DNA of 13,263 nucleotides from an uncultured Clostridia bacterium (lineage in GTDB: Bacteria; Bacillota; Clostridia; Oscillospirales; Ruminococcaceae): assembly GCA_947630315.1 (NCBI GenBank), contig CANRHA010000024.1, positions 1 through 13,263 of the forward strand, in the 5' to 3' direction. Shown here piece after piece: positions 1 to 7,956 of the stretch; within the stretch, counting starts at the first letter, position 1, and each line of letters starts with the position of its first letter. Made by a program: the position numbers and the translations under genes. The notes under the pieces are model-generated. The model did no database searches and had not been told where the DNA came from. It was given only the letters and a program-made list of their open reading frames with translations.

Positions 1-350
1 ACTTCTCGGGACACGGGCAATTGGTTACAGATGTAAATGGCGACTCTGCGCATATTTCCCTCGCCGTCGAACAGTGTGCAGATACTCCAGTTTGCAACTA
101 CCCATGTCGCGTAGTAGGCAACCGACTGAACGAGTATCGGTACAATGTTGAATACATCGGAATAGGCCCTTGTGTTGTAGGCGAATCCTCCGTAACGGTT
201 CGAGAAGACCTGTGAGGCAAAGAGCAGAAACACGATGAAGAACGCGATACCGAGCGAGCCGGCCTTCTTCCATCTCATATCTTCAAAGCCTTCGGTAGGG
301 TGGAAGATAACGTGCTTTACCCACTGCCACGGTTTCATGTCGTACAGCAT
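1..350 (-). CDS. Yip1-family membrane protein, N-terminal part (cut by window edge)
   Basis: The first 116 residues of a membrane protein are present; the 3' part lies beyond position 1. It begins MLYDMKPWQWVKHVIFHPTE, followed by a charged stretch (GFEDMRWKKAG), a membrane segment at about residues 30-50, and a second at about 67-92. The motif ANWSICTLFDGEGNMRRVAI follows; WxxxxLFDGxG with a basic continuation is typical of Yip1/YIF1-type bacterial proteins. The family has several membrane helices and no settled bacterial function. The ATG abuts the upstream NHL/TPR gene (TAA immediately followed by ATG), and its ribosome binding site, AAAGGGGG, lies inside that gene's end, so the two are translationally coupled. 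This points to a shared job with the NHL protein. Family assignment rests on the N-terminus only. Confidence 0.75.
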   Translation of the reverse strand, partial: MLYDMKPWQWVKHVIFHPTEGFEDMRWKKAGSLGIAFFIVFLLFASQVFSNRYGGFAYNTRAYSDVFNIVPILVQSVAYYATWVVANWSICTLFDGEGNMRRVAIYICNQLPVSRE

Positions 351-2018
351 TTATTTTTTGCCCCCTTTCTTCACGCTTGCGAGGATGTTTTCGTAAAGCT
401 TCTTGCAGCCCCCCGCGATCTTGCCCACTCCGGTAGCTATAAGCTTCTGAGGGATCTTGCGCTTCTTTTTAAGAATGCCTATAACTATGAGCAGAACTAT
501 AACGAGAAGAATTATGATAACGTAGAGTGTGAAGTTCTTTCTCAGTACCTCCTGGCGGTTGGCCTCAAAGGCGCGGTCATATTCGTCGGCGTCGAACGAA
601 AGCTTTGAATACTTGATGGCGCCCTCGTAGTCGTTCTGATTGTAGAGGGCCTTTGCGGTTCCGACGAGAGCCATATAGAATCCGCCGTCGCGCTTTAGAA
701 CTTCCTGCCAGATCTCGTAGGCTTCCTCGTAGAGGCCCTCGTTATGAAGGGCTATAGCCTCGTGGACGTATCTGCCGAACTCGGTAAGGCCGAAAACGGT
801 TATATCGCAGTTTCTGCCGTCGAGAACATATATCTTGTCGTCGTAGGTCTCTATCGCGTTCGGGTTGTTGAAGCCGCCGCGCTGTTCCTCCTGGTCGAAT
901 CCGCAGATAAGAAGCTGGTTGCAGCGCTCGTCATATTGGAATACGCGGCCCGAGGTGTAGTCGAGGATGTTTATGAAGTGGTCGTCCGAAATCGAGATAT
1001 CGGTAAGTCTTGTGGCGTAGGTGGTGCCGTTGTAGGTTATCGAGATCTGATCGCCGAAGGAGTTGTTATCCGCCGTTTTTTCAAGGATATTGTATCCCGC
1101 CGGGTTGAGCTTTTTGACCGCGTCGGTCGTGGTGTTCGCGACCTCGGTTACGGTGTAGATAAAGCCCTCGTCGTCTATATCGAAGTTAGCGTACTCAACA
1201 GGAGTCGCCCTTTCGATAGACGCCAGCTGTGAATCGGAGGCTATCTTTCTCCAGATCCTGTTTCTTATTACCGTTGCGGTAACTTCAACGCGGTTGGCGC
1301 CGTAGAATCCCAGGAAGGAGCCTGCCTCGGAGAACATTATAGCTCCCTTGTTTACCGCCGGGCAGATTACGTAAACGTTCTTTGCTGAGTCTACTACTAC
1401 CTTTGTGCAGTAGAAGGACTGAGTGTCATAAAGAGCGCTCTCGGGGCGGTAGTATTCGGTAATTATCCTCGCCGAGGTCTTTGTATCTTCAACGCAGCGG
1501 ACTATTCTCTGGTTGTCTCTGTCGGCTATGTACATTTCGCCGTCGTCGTCTACGAATATTCCGTAAGGCGATTTAAGTTCGTCGGCGTCCACCTGGATCT
1601 CGTTGCCCTCTTCATCGGTTATAACGTGTTTTGAGGAGGAACCGGGGAAGTTTTTATAGCAGGCAAGAAGATTGAAGTTGTTATCGGTTTTGATTATTCT
1701 GTTGTTGCCGGTGTCGCAGATATAGATGTTGCCGTCTTTATCAAAGAAGAAGTCCTTCATGTCCGACATCTGAGCCGGCTCGGTCTCGCTGATGAAGAAC
1801 TCGCTCGAGGGGTCGCTCAGCTGAGAGAGGTTTATTCTTGTGGAATCGGCTATATCTATTACTTCGTATCCCGCCTGAGACGGAACTGCGTTCCACCATG
1901 CGTCGTAGTTGTAGGTTGTGTACGGATCCACCGCGCTGACTGCAGTACACATCAGCGATAGCGCAGTCACAACGGCGACAAGTACACAGATCAGCTTTTT
2001 CATTTTCATTGCAATCAC
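351..2018 (-). CDS. Secreted NHL-propeller / TPR protein with C-terminal membrane anchor
   Basis: 555 residues. A signal peptide spans about residues 1-29 (basic start, hydrophobic core, ending AVSA). Residues about 85-410 hold roughly six NHL/SMP-30-like blades; the clearest are FDKDGNIYICDTGNNRIIK (92-110) and VDDDGEMYIADRDNQRIVR (156-174), with weaker ones near 206, 279, 338 and 385. Residues 413-490 form about two TPR-like helical hairpins (LHNEGLYEEAYEIWQEVLKR; ALYNQNDYEGAIKYSKLSFD). A single hydrophobic helix follows at about 497-515, then a basic tail of about 40 residues. The predicted topology is propeller and TPR outside, tail in the cytoplasm. NHL propellers usually bind protein, RNA or sugar; no catalytic site is evident. 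The GTG at 2018 has GAAAGGTGAT 7 nt upstream; ATG at 2009 or 2003 would also preserve the signal peptide. It sits 45 nt after the MalG-type permease gene and abuts the Yip1 gene, so it is probably an accessory of that transporter. Confidence 0.85.
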   Translation of the reverse strand: MIAMKMKKLICVLVAVVTALSLMCTAVSAVDPYTTYNYDAWWNAVPSQAGYEVIDIADSTRINLSQLSDPSSEFFISETEPAQMSDMKDFFFDKDGNIYICDTGNNRIIKTDNNFNLLACYKNFPGSSSKHVITDEEGNEIQVDADELKSPYGIFVDDDGEMYIADRDNQRIVRCVEDTKTSARIITEYYRPESALYDTQSFYCTKVVVDSAKNVYVICPAVNKGAIMFSEAGSFLGFYGANRVEVTATVIRNRIWRKIASDSQLASIERATPVEYANFDIDDEGFIYTVTEVANTTTDAVKKLNPAGYNILEKTADNNSFGDQISITYNGTTYATRLTDISISDDHFINILDYTSGRVFQYDERCNQLLICGFDQEEQRGGFNNPNAIETYDDKIYVLDGRNCDITVFGLTEFGRYVHEAIALHNEGLYEEAYEIWQEVLKRDGGFYMALVGTAKALYNQNDYEGAIKYSKLSFDADEYDRAFEANRQEVLRKNFTLYVIIILLVIVLLIVIGILKKKRKIPQKLIATGVGKIAGGCKKLYENILASVKKGGKK

Positions 2019-2063
2019 CGCTTATCACCTTTCAATTTATTTTTTAGCTTTTTTATCATTGAA

Positions 2064-3041
2064 TTAGTCCTTCATACCTGAGTTAGCCATTGTTTCCATA
2101 ACGTTACTCTGGGCAATCAGGAATATGACAAGCGGAGGGATCATCAGTACGACTGCCGAGGCGTAGATTATACCCTGACGGGCGATACCCGAGGCGGCCA
2201 GCTGAGTCATGATGGTCGGGAGGGTCTTAAGGCTCTCTTTATAAACCAGAGCGCCGCCCTGTACGTTCCAGGCTCCCTGGAACACGAAGATTATAAGCGT
2301 TGCAATAGCCGGCTTCTGGTTGGGAATAACTACCTGCCAGCAGGTGCGGAAGGCTCCCGCACCGTCGACCTTTGCGGCGTCGATAATGGCGTCGTTTATC
2401 GTCGACATGTTCTGCCTCATCAGGTACAGACCCATCGAGGTCGCAACGTTAGGCAGGATAAGCGCCCAGTAGGTGTTTATCATACCCATCTTCGCCATGA
2501 TGACGAACTGCATGATCCATGTAGCGGTTGAAGTGAAGAGCATCGATATAACTATCAGCTGGTTTGCGAACTTGTATCCCGGGATCATCGGGCACTTTGC
2601 AAGAACATATGCGCAGCAGCAGACCACAAAAACATGGAGCACGGTTATAACGACGGTGATGAATACCGAGTTGAAGATGTATCTTGAGAACGGTACCCAA
2701 AGGTTTCCCGCGACCTTGAACAGGTTCGAGAAGTTCTCTCCCGTGGGGTGCATAACGTAGAGCTTAGGCGGGAATATGAAGAGCTCGCTTATAGGTTTTA
2801 AAGACTGCACTATAGAGTACCACAGCGGGAAGAGCATGAACAGACCCAAAAGAAGTAAAAGTATGAATATGCATATATCTCCGCCCAAAGAGCCGTTTAT
2901 ATGTTTGCCCTTGGACTTCTTGACCTTTACCTTTTCAAGGTCGCCCCTCTTTTTCTGACGCTTTCTGAGCTTTTCTATCTCCTTTTGGCGAGCGGCCTCT
3001 TTCGGGTCGAGCTTAGGAGCCATTACAGCGGTATCAGCCAT
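2064..3041 (-). CDS. Sugar-type ABC importer permease, MalG class
   Basis: 325 residues. Membrane helices begin at about residue 56 (ICIFILLLLLGLFMLFPLWY), and the rest fits the six-helix MalG/CUT1 pattern. The cytoplasmic EAA loop that docks the ATPase is at about 219-245 (DAAKVDGAGAFRTCWQVVIP), with DAA in place of EAA but the Gly and the closing Pro intact. The C-terminus (NVMETMANSGMKD) resembles the family's usual end. The unusual part is the first 50 residues, a highly charged, Lys/Arg-rich extension (KEIEKLRKRQKKRGDLEKVK) before the first helix; most MalG proteins have a short N-terminus. The start is fixed by AAAGGAGGG 8 nt before the ATG. It lies 14 nt after the MalF-type gene. The partner ATPase is not an obvious neighbour. 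CUT1 family membership suggests an oligosaccharide or glycoconjugate substrate, but specificity cannot be read. Confidence 0.93.
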   Translation of the reverse strand: MADTAVMAPKLDPKEAARQKEIEKLRKRQKKRGDLEKVKVKKSKGKHINGSLGGDICIFILLLLLGLFMLFPLWYSIVQSLKPISELFIFPPKLYVMHPTGENFSNLFKVAGNLWVPFSRYIFNSVFITVVITVLHVFVVCCCAYVLAKCPMIPGYKFANQLIVISMLFTSTATWIMQFVIMAKMGMINTYWALILPNVATSMGLYLMRQNMSTINDAIIDAAKVDGAGAFRTCWQVVIPNQKPAIATLIIFVFQGAWNVQGGALVYKESLKTLPTIMTQLAASGIARQGIIYASAVVLMIPPLVIFLIAQSNVMETMANSGMKD

Positions 3042-3055
3042 TTACATTCCCTCCT

Positions 3056-4003
3056 TTAGTCCGTATATTTGCTCAGTACTCTTCTGATGACCTGGTTCGT
3101 TATGATCATTACCGCGAAGAGAACGAAGCATATTGCCGAGGCGTAGCCCATTTCGTAACGGATAGAGCCGTAGTCGTTTGCGTGGTTCATAATCGTATGT
3201 ACCGCGTAATCGGTCGACGGCAGGCCGCAGAGCTGCTGCCCTACCGTACCTACGGTGAACGCGCCGGAAATTGCAAGAACGGCTGCGAACAGAAGCGACG
3301 GGCCCATCGCCGGGATGGTTATTGTAAACAGCTCCTGGAAGCGGTTCTGAATGCCTTCTATGGCGCCCGCCTCGTAAAGGGCGGTGTCAATACCCTGGAA
3401 GCCGGCACGCAGCGCAAGGAAGCCCGCGCCCATCGACATCCAGAGCTGGACTATGATTACGACGGTCATCATATAGCGAACGTCGGTCAGCCACTGTTTT
3501 GCCGAGTTTATAATGCCGAAGTCCATAAGGACCGAGTTGAGGTAGCCGTACGAGTCGCCCGAGAAGACGAGCTGCCAGATAACGTAGGCCGAGGGGGTCA
3601 TCGACGGCGCGTAGAAGATAAAGGTAAATACTACCTTTAATACCGGGTTCATCTCGTTTATGAGCCATGCGAGAATGAAGCTCAGAACGTATGAGAACGG
3701 GCCGGTGAATATCGCAAAGATAAGGGTGTTCTTGATTGCGATGAGGAATACGTCGTCGTTTACGAACAGGGAGTAGAAGTTAGTAAGTCCGATGTAGCGG
3801 GGGAACTGAACGAGGTTGAAGCTCGTAAGGCCCAGCGGCAGCGACATGACGACGGGGATGATTGTGAATACTGCAAAGAGCGCGAAGAACGGAAGCATCA
3901 TCCAATAGCAGGACTGATTCTGCTTCATAAGGTGAAGGGTATAGTGGAATTTGCTTTCGGTATTTATCGGCTTTACAGCGGTTTGTTCTTTAACTTTTGC
4001 CAT
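3056..4003 (-). CDS. Sugar-type ABC importer permease, MalF class
   Basis: 315 residues with about six membrane helices, the first at about 35-55 (MLPFFALFAVFTIIPVVMSL). The EAA loop is at about 208-233 (ALYEAGAIEGIQNRFQELFT, then ITIPAMGP). It matches the CUT1 consensus EAxxxxGxxxxxxFxxIxxP well and would form the coupling helix on the ATPase. Length and lack of a large periplasmic loop fit Gram-positive MalF/UgpA/LplB-like proteins. The start is supported by GGAGGGAGGAA close before the ATG. It follows the solute-binding protein gene by 18 nt and precedes the MalG-type gene by 14 nt, the normal binding protein-F-G order. With the MalG-type protein it should form the heterodimeric membrane channel. 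The transported molecule is not identifiable. Confidence 0.94.
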   Translation of the reverse strand: MAKVKEQTAVKPINTESKFHYTLHLMKQNQSCYWMMLPFFALFAVFTIIPVVMSLPLGLTSFNLVQFPRYIGLTNFYSLFVNDDVFLIAIKNTLIFAIFTGPFSYVLSFILAWLINEMNPVLKVVFTFIFYAPSMTPSAYVIWQLVFSGDSYGYLNSVLMDFGIINSAKQWLTDVRYMMTVVIIVQLWMSMGAGFLALRAGFQGIDTALYEAGAIEGIQNRFQELFTITIPAMGPSLLFAAVLAISGAFTVGTVGQQLCGLPSTDYAVHTIMNHANDYGSIRYEMGYASAICFVLFAVMIITNQVIRRVLSKYTD

Positions 4004-4021
4004 TACTTATTCCTCCCTCCT

Positions 4022-6943
4022 TTATTGATCGTCAGGAACTTCGATGCCGAGTTCCTCATACTTTCTTATGATCTCGTCGTTTATATCCTTGTTGTACCAC
4101 GACAGCGTATCGCGCGGGTTGGTCGCAAGGTTTACGGTCTCTCTGAAAGCGTTGGTTATGTTTCTTGTAACAATGTAGGTAGCCGGAATAATGTCGATAT
4201 CGACCGTGTTCTGCATCTGCTGGCGGATCTTTGTAAGCTCGCTCTGGCTCCACGCAAGCTGTTCAAGAGCTTCGTAGTTTGCGGTGTCAAAGCGGCCCAT
4301 CGGGCCTAAGAGGGCTTCGATCGAGCGGCCGTATTCAGACTGGATCTCGGCGCTGGTGAACCATTTTATGAGTTCCCATGCGTCCTTACGCTTTTCTTCG
4401 TTCAACTTCGAGAAGATTATAGCTCCCGCAGAGGAAGAAGTTGTGGCGTGGCTTATCGAGCCGTCCTCGGCAACCGTGCCGGGCATGGGTTCAAATTCCC
4501 AAAGTCCGCGAATCTCGGGCGCCGCCATGTAAAGCTGGTTGTAGAAGGTGTAACCGGTGATGACTATAGGATACTCGCCGGAGCGGAAACGTGTGAACTG
4601 GTCGAACGTCTGCTCAAAGCTGTAGGTGGTGTAGAACTTTGTCCAAAGCTCGAAGGCTTCAACTATTTCCTGGTTGTCGAATATCGTTGCGGTCTTGTTC
4701 TTGTTGTAGTAGCCGAGGCCCCTCTGAACAACGAATGTACCGAATACATCGAAGTTGAAGCCTACGCCCAAGTTGCTCCTCTGGAGCGTCGGGAGCATAT
4801 CAACAAGCTCATCCCATGTGTCGGGTCCGCCGTCGAATCCGAAGGACTCCAAAACGTCGGTTCTTGCGAACATCATCGAGAAGTTCTGGGAGATCGGCAG
4901 TCCGTAAGCGCCGTCCTGATATTTATACAGGGTCATGACGTTGGGCGCGAATCTCTTTATTACCTCATCGTAATCGGGGAACTGGGTCAGATCGACCAAG
5001 CAGTCACGGGCTGCGAGCTGGATAGGCAGGTCGCCGCCGACGAAGAGAACTACGTCGGGTCCTTTTCCCGCGAGGGTGGATTCGAGTATACCGCCCTGAA
5101 CGAGGTTGATGTTTACCGGTATCCCGGTATCGGCAACAAAGTAGGAGTCAACAAGCTCTTTTACTATCTGAGCCTGGTCGCGTCCTAAGGATACCCAGAC
5201 GTTGAGGGCTTCCTTGTTTTCATCCGAGAGAACGTCGTAATCCTCGAAGAAGGAGCCTATGAACGAGCTGAAGCTGAACTTGAGCTGCTTCAAGAAGTTT
5301 TCCTTTATCGGGCTTACTTCCTGGTCGGCCGAGGCAACTTCTATCATGTCTATCTCAAGGGCCTGGCTGCGGTAATCGGCCATCCACTGAGAAAGCGAGG
5401 AGATGTTGTCCTTAAGCTGACCGAGGCAGGAGGGTATATCGTCGGGGTGCTTTACAAGCCTATCAAGGAGCTTAGCCATCGTCTCGAGCGATACGGCCTC
5501 GGTGCCGGCGGTTCCGGCGAGGGTCTCGACCTCGGCCTTTATATCTCTTAGCTGCTGAGCGTAGAGCACAAAGTCGTCTATAATGCCGGGGATCTGGTTC
5601 TGGATCATGTAGGTGTTGTATTCATCGGGCGAAGGGCCGGTTATCTGGAGGATCTGGCGGTAGTAGCTGTTTAAGTAGTAAACAACGTCGTCGAGCCTGC
5701 GCATGATGTTGCCTATTTCGCCCGGCATAGCCTCAAGGGTTAAGGTGTGGTCGCCGGCGCCGAGCTTAAAGTACATCTCGTTGCCGTCGGCGTCGGTAGG
5801 TACTACGCATCTCCATGTGGTAGAGTAGTAGAACTTTACCTGCTCGGCCTCTTTACAGGGAACCTCGCCGTCGATGTAAAGGGTCCTGTTTGAATACAGA
5901 CCTCTCATCTGATCCTGCTTCGAGCGGATAGCGAACTTTACCCAGCCCTCTTTATCCATATGGAAGGTCCAGCTTACATACTGGCCCGAGGTCTTCCAGT
6001 TCTCCTTGCCGATGGTGTTGTAGATCATCTTGGTGGCGTCGGCGGGAGATGTAAGATATGTAGAACGGTCATAGGTGGGGTAAAGGGTCACGTCGGAAGC
6101 GCTCGACGGGGTCTCGCCCTCGATCTTTATAAGGATGCCGGTGGTCTCGGACGCCTTTGAAAGATCGGTGGTCACGTCGTCGACCTGCGAAAGAGACGGG
6201 ATCTCCTCGGGGTTGCAGAAGGTAAGCTTTTCAATGGCGAACCTCGCCTTTTCCGATACGAGGGTAATGGTGTGGCTGCCCTGTTCGAGGTAGAAGCCTA
6301 AGGGGCCGCTGAAAAGTCCGTCCGAGTCCTTTACAAAGGTCGACTGCCACTGTAAGCTCTCCTCGAGGGTAGGTCTTATCTGGTTGCCGTGAGTGTCGAC
6401 TCTGAAGGATCTGTTGCCGTCTTCGTCATAAGCGAAGGTTTTTTCGGCGCCGACCCAAACTTTACTGAGCTCAACGCCGCGCTCGGCAGTATCGAACGGG
6501 TACTCGCCGTCGATCATTATGCCGAACTGAATGTTGTTGGCCGAACCCGCAAGCGCGTAGTAGTCGATCTTAAGCCCGTAAACGCCGGTTTCGGGAATGT
6601 CGACGTTGAACTCGACGGTGCCGCTCTGGTTGTTCCAGATAAGCGCCGTTCTGCCTTCGATCTCGCCTACCTCGGCGCCGGATTCCTCAGACGCGAAAGT
6701 ATAATCCGCGCCGTTGATAACGGCCTCTGCCTTGGGTCTCGGATCGTCAACATGCTTGTCGTAATAAGTGCCGTAGGTGCGCTCTCTGTTTTCGTCGGCA
6801 AGCGTCTGAGCCGAGGTATCCCTCGATTCTTCCGCGGCGCCGCCGGCCTCGGCCGAATCAGCGAAAACAGGTGCCAATGCCGGCACAGCCATCACTAAAG
6901 CAATTATGAGCGATGCAAGACGCCTGAACATTTTGTCTTTCAC
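4022..6943 (-). CDS. Large extracellular solute-binding protein with N-terminal beta-sandwich modules
   Basis: 973 residues from a GTG at 6943, preceded 7 nt upstream by GGAAAGGTGG; an upstream in-frame ATG at 7096 would overlap the ATPase gene and lacks this site. A signal peptide (MFRRLASLIIALVMAVPALA, ending VFA) has no lipobox cysteine, so it should be cut by signal peptidase I. Residues about 70-245 and 268-425 look like two beta-rich, carbohydrate-binding-module-like regions (IWNNQSGTVEFNVDIPETGVYGLKI; YVSWTFHMDKEGWVKFAI). Residues about 425-570 are largely helical. Residues about 575-940 are a family-1 solute-binding domain: KGPDVVLFVGG (627-637), AYGLPISQN (679-687), PDTWDEL (707-713), SAGAIIFSKLNEEKRKDAWE (838-857) and LLGPMGRFD (878-886). 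MalE-like proteins are normally 400-550 residues, so this is about twice the usual length. It should deliver ligand to the two permeases encoded next. Surface attachment is unexplained; the sandwich modules or the NHL protein could hold it. Confidence 0.9.
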   Translation of the reverse strand: MKDKMFRRLASLIIALVMAVPALAPVFADSAEAGGAAEESRDTSAQTLADENRERTYGTYYDKHVDDPRPKAEAVINGADYTFASEESGAEVGEIEGRTALIWNNQSGTVEFNVDIPETGVYGLKIDYYALAGSANNIQFGIMIDGEYPFDTAERGVELSKVWVGAEKTFAYDEDGNRSFRVDTHGNQIRPTLEESLQWQSTFVKDSDGLFSGPLGFYLEQGSHTITLVSEKARFAIEKLTFCNPEEIPSLSQVDDVTTDLSKASETTGILIKIEGETPSSASDVTLYPTYDRSTYLTSPADATKMIYNTIGKENWKTSGQYVSWTFHMDKEGWVKFAIRSKQDQMRGLYSNRTLYIDGEVPCKEAEQVKFYYSTTWRCVVPTDADGNEMYFKLGAGDHTLTLEAMPGEIGNIMRRLDDVVYYLNSYYRQILQITGPSPDEYNTYMIQNQIPGIIDDFVLYAQQLRDIKAEVETLAGTAGTEAVSLETMAKLLDRLVKHPDDIPSCLGQLKDNISSLSQWMADYRSQALEIDMIEVASADQEVSPIKENFLKQLKFSFSSFIGSFFEDYDVLSDENKEALNVWVSLGRDQAQIVKELVDSYFVADTGIPVNINLVQGGILESTLAGKGPDVVLFVGGDLPIQLAARDCLVDLTQFPDYDEVIKRFAPNVMTLYKYQDGAYGLPISQNFSMMFARTDVLESFGFDGGPDTWDELVDMLPTLQRSNLGVGFNFDVFGTFVVQRGLGYYNKNKTATIFDNQEIVEAFELWTKFYTTYSFEQTFDQFTRFRSGEYPIVITGYTFYNQLYMAAPEIRGLWEFEPMPGTVAEDGSISHATTSSSAGAIIFSKLNEEKRKDAWELIKWFTSAEIQSEYGRSIEALLGPMGRFDTANYEALEQLAWSQSELTKIRQQMQNTVDIDIIPATYIVTRNITNAFRETVNLATNPRDTLSWYNKDINDEIIRKYEELGIEVPDDQ

Positions 6944-6994
6944 TGTGAATCCACCTTTCCGTTGCAAACTGAATGATTTATATTTTCCGATTGG

Positions 6995-7024
6995 ATTATA
7001 AAGAGATTTATTGTGCCTTGCGAA
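6995..7024 (-). promoter_or_regulatory. Possible internal promoter before the solute-binding protein gene
   Basis: On the minus strand, TTCGCA (7024-7019) and a perfect TATAAT (7000-6995) are 18 nt apart; the -35 matches consensus at 4 of 6 positions. Transcription would begin near 6988, giving a leader of about 45 nt before the GTG at 6943. The -35 lies inside the end of the upstream ATPase gene. No terminator-like hairpin occurs in the 64-nt gap, so read-through from the ATPase genes is also likely. Confidence 0.35.
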
Positions 7025-7919
7025 TATATATTCGCCCGCTCTCCTGATCAAGCTCGGCCTTGACCTTTGTGCCCCCCTTGATCTCGAGCGCTTCAAGGTA
7101 TTCCTTGGGGATCTGGAGCCGGCCGGTCCTGTCGAGGACTATGAGTTCCTCCGAGACCTCCTCTGCGGCTTCCTCCCCGCCTTCATCCCAGCCCTGACTT
7201 TCGGACATTATTTCGGCGTGAGATTTTTTTATGATCTCGCTCGAAGTCCTGCCGTCGCGGATCGAGATAACGCGGTCTATCTGTTTTGCAAGCCTTAGGT
7301 CGTGGGTCACTATCACAACGGTGACTCCGCGCTTCTGATTTATATCTTTAAAGACCTGTAAAAGCTGGTCTGAGGTTTTCGTATCCACCGAACCCGTAGG
7401 CTCGTCGGCCAAAAGTATCGCGGGATCGTTCGCTAAGGATATTGCTATCGCGACCCTCTGCTGTTCGCCGCCCGACATCTGATCGAGCCGGGAATTGACC
7501 CTGTTTGAAAGCCCAACGGCTTCAAGCAGTTCAAGCGCCTTTTCGCGCCGCTGTTTCTGCCCCTGAAGGAGCATCGGCAGCTCGACGTTCTGGACGGCGG
7601 TGAGGTAGGGAACAAGGTTTCTGGCGTTGTTCTGCCAAACGAATCCCACCGTGTTGCGCTTATATATCATGTAGTCTTCTTCGGTGAATTTTAAGAGGTT
7701 GCGGCCGTTTACGGTGAGGCTTCCGGCCGAGGGCTTATCAAGCCCGCCGAGCATATTCAGCAGCGTTGATTTGCCGCTGCCCGAGGTTCCGACTATCGCG
7801 ACAAGCTCGCCACGCTTTATCTGTAAATCAAGCCCCTGAAGCGCCACTACCTCGACCTTATCGGTTTTATATATCTTTACAAGATTCTCGCATTCTATTG
7901 CGTACTCCGATTCGGCCAT
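7008..7919 (-). CDS. MacB/LolD-type ABC ATPase fused to a C-terminal AbrB-like domain
   Basis: 303 residues from ATG 7919. The ATPase domain (1-230) is complete: Walker A GTSGSGKST (44-52), Q-loop in FVWQNNARNLVPYL (93-105), signature MSGGEQQR (148-155), Walker B ILLADEPTG (168-176) and switch His in THD (205-207). The signature and size place it with the MacB/LolD/FtsE exporter or mechanotransmission ATPases, not MalK. After an acidic linker (240-257), residues 258-302 read VLDRTGRLQIPKEYLEALEI then GGTKVKAELDQESGRIYIRK, the pattern of an AbrB/SpoVT/MazE swapped-hairpin domain. That fold usually dimerises and binds DNA; here it may mediate dimerisation. The start is uncertain: ATG 7919 has AGGAG only 3 nt away, whereas TTG 7964 has GGTGAG 4 nt away, overlaps the previous stop and would add a Lys-rich leader of 15 residues. 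It follows the other ATPase gene; no FtsX-type permease is in the window. Confidence 0.9.
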   Translation of the reverse strand: MAESEYAIECENLVKIYKTDKVEVVALQGLDLQIKRGELVAIVGTSGSGKSTLLNMLGGLDKPSAGSLTVNGRNLLKFTEEDYMIYKRNTVGFVWQNNARNLVPYLTAVQNVELPMLLQGQKQRREKALELLEAVGLSNRVNSRLDQMSGGEQQRVAIAISLANDPAILLADEPTGSVDTKTSDQLLQVFKDINQKRGVTVVIVTHDLRLAKQIDRVISIRDGRTSSEIIKKSHAEIMSESQGWDEGGEEAAEEVSEELIVLDRTGRLQIPKEYLEALEIKGGTKVKAELDQESGRIYIRKAQ

Positions 7920-7956
7920 CAGCTCCTGCTCATGTTCCAATTTTTTCTTTTTCTTT

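Noticed and set aside
4448..5188. A 246-codon plus-strand open frame inside the solute-binding protein gene.
   Set aside because: It is antisense to a well-supported domain with conserved motifs and has no start signals of its own.
6944..7096. Extension of the solute-binding protein to ATG 7096.
   Set aside because: The added 51 residues overlap the upstream ATPase gene and would bury the signal peptide; the GTG at 6943 has an ideal ribosome binding site.
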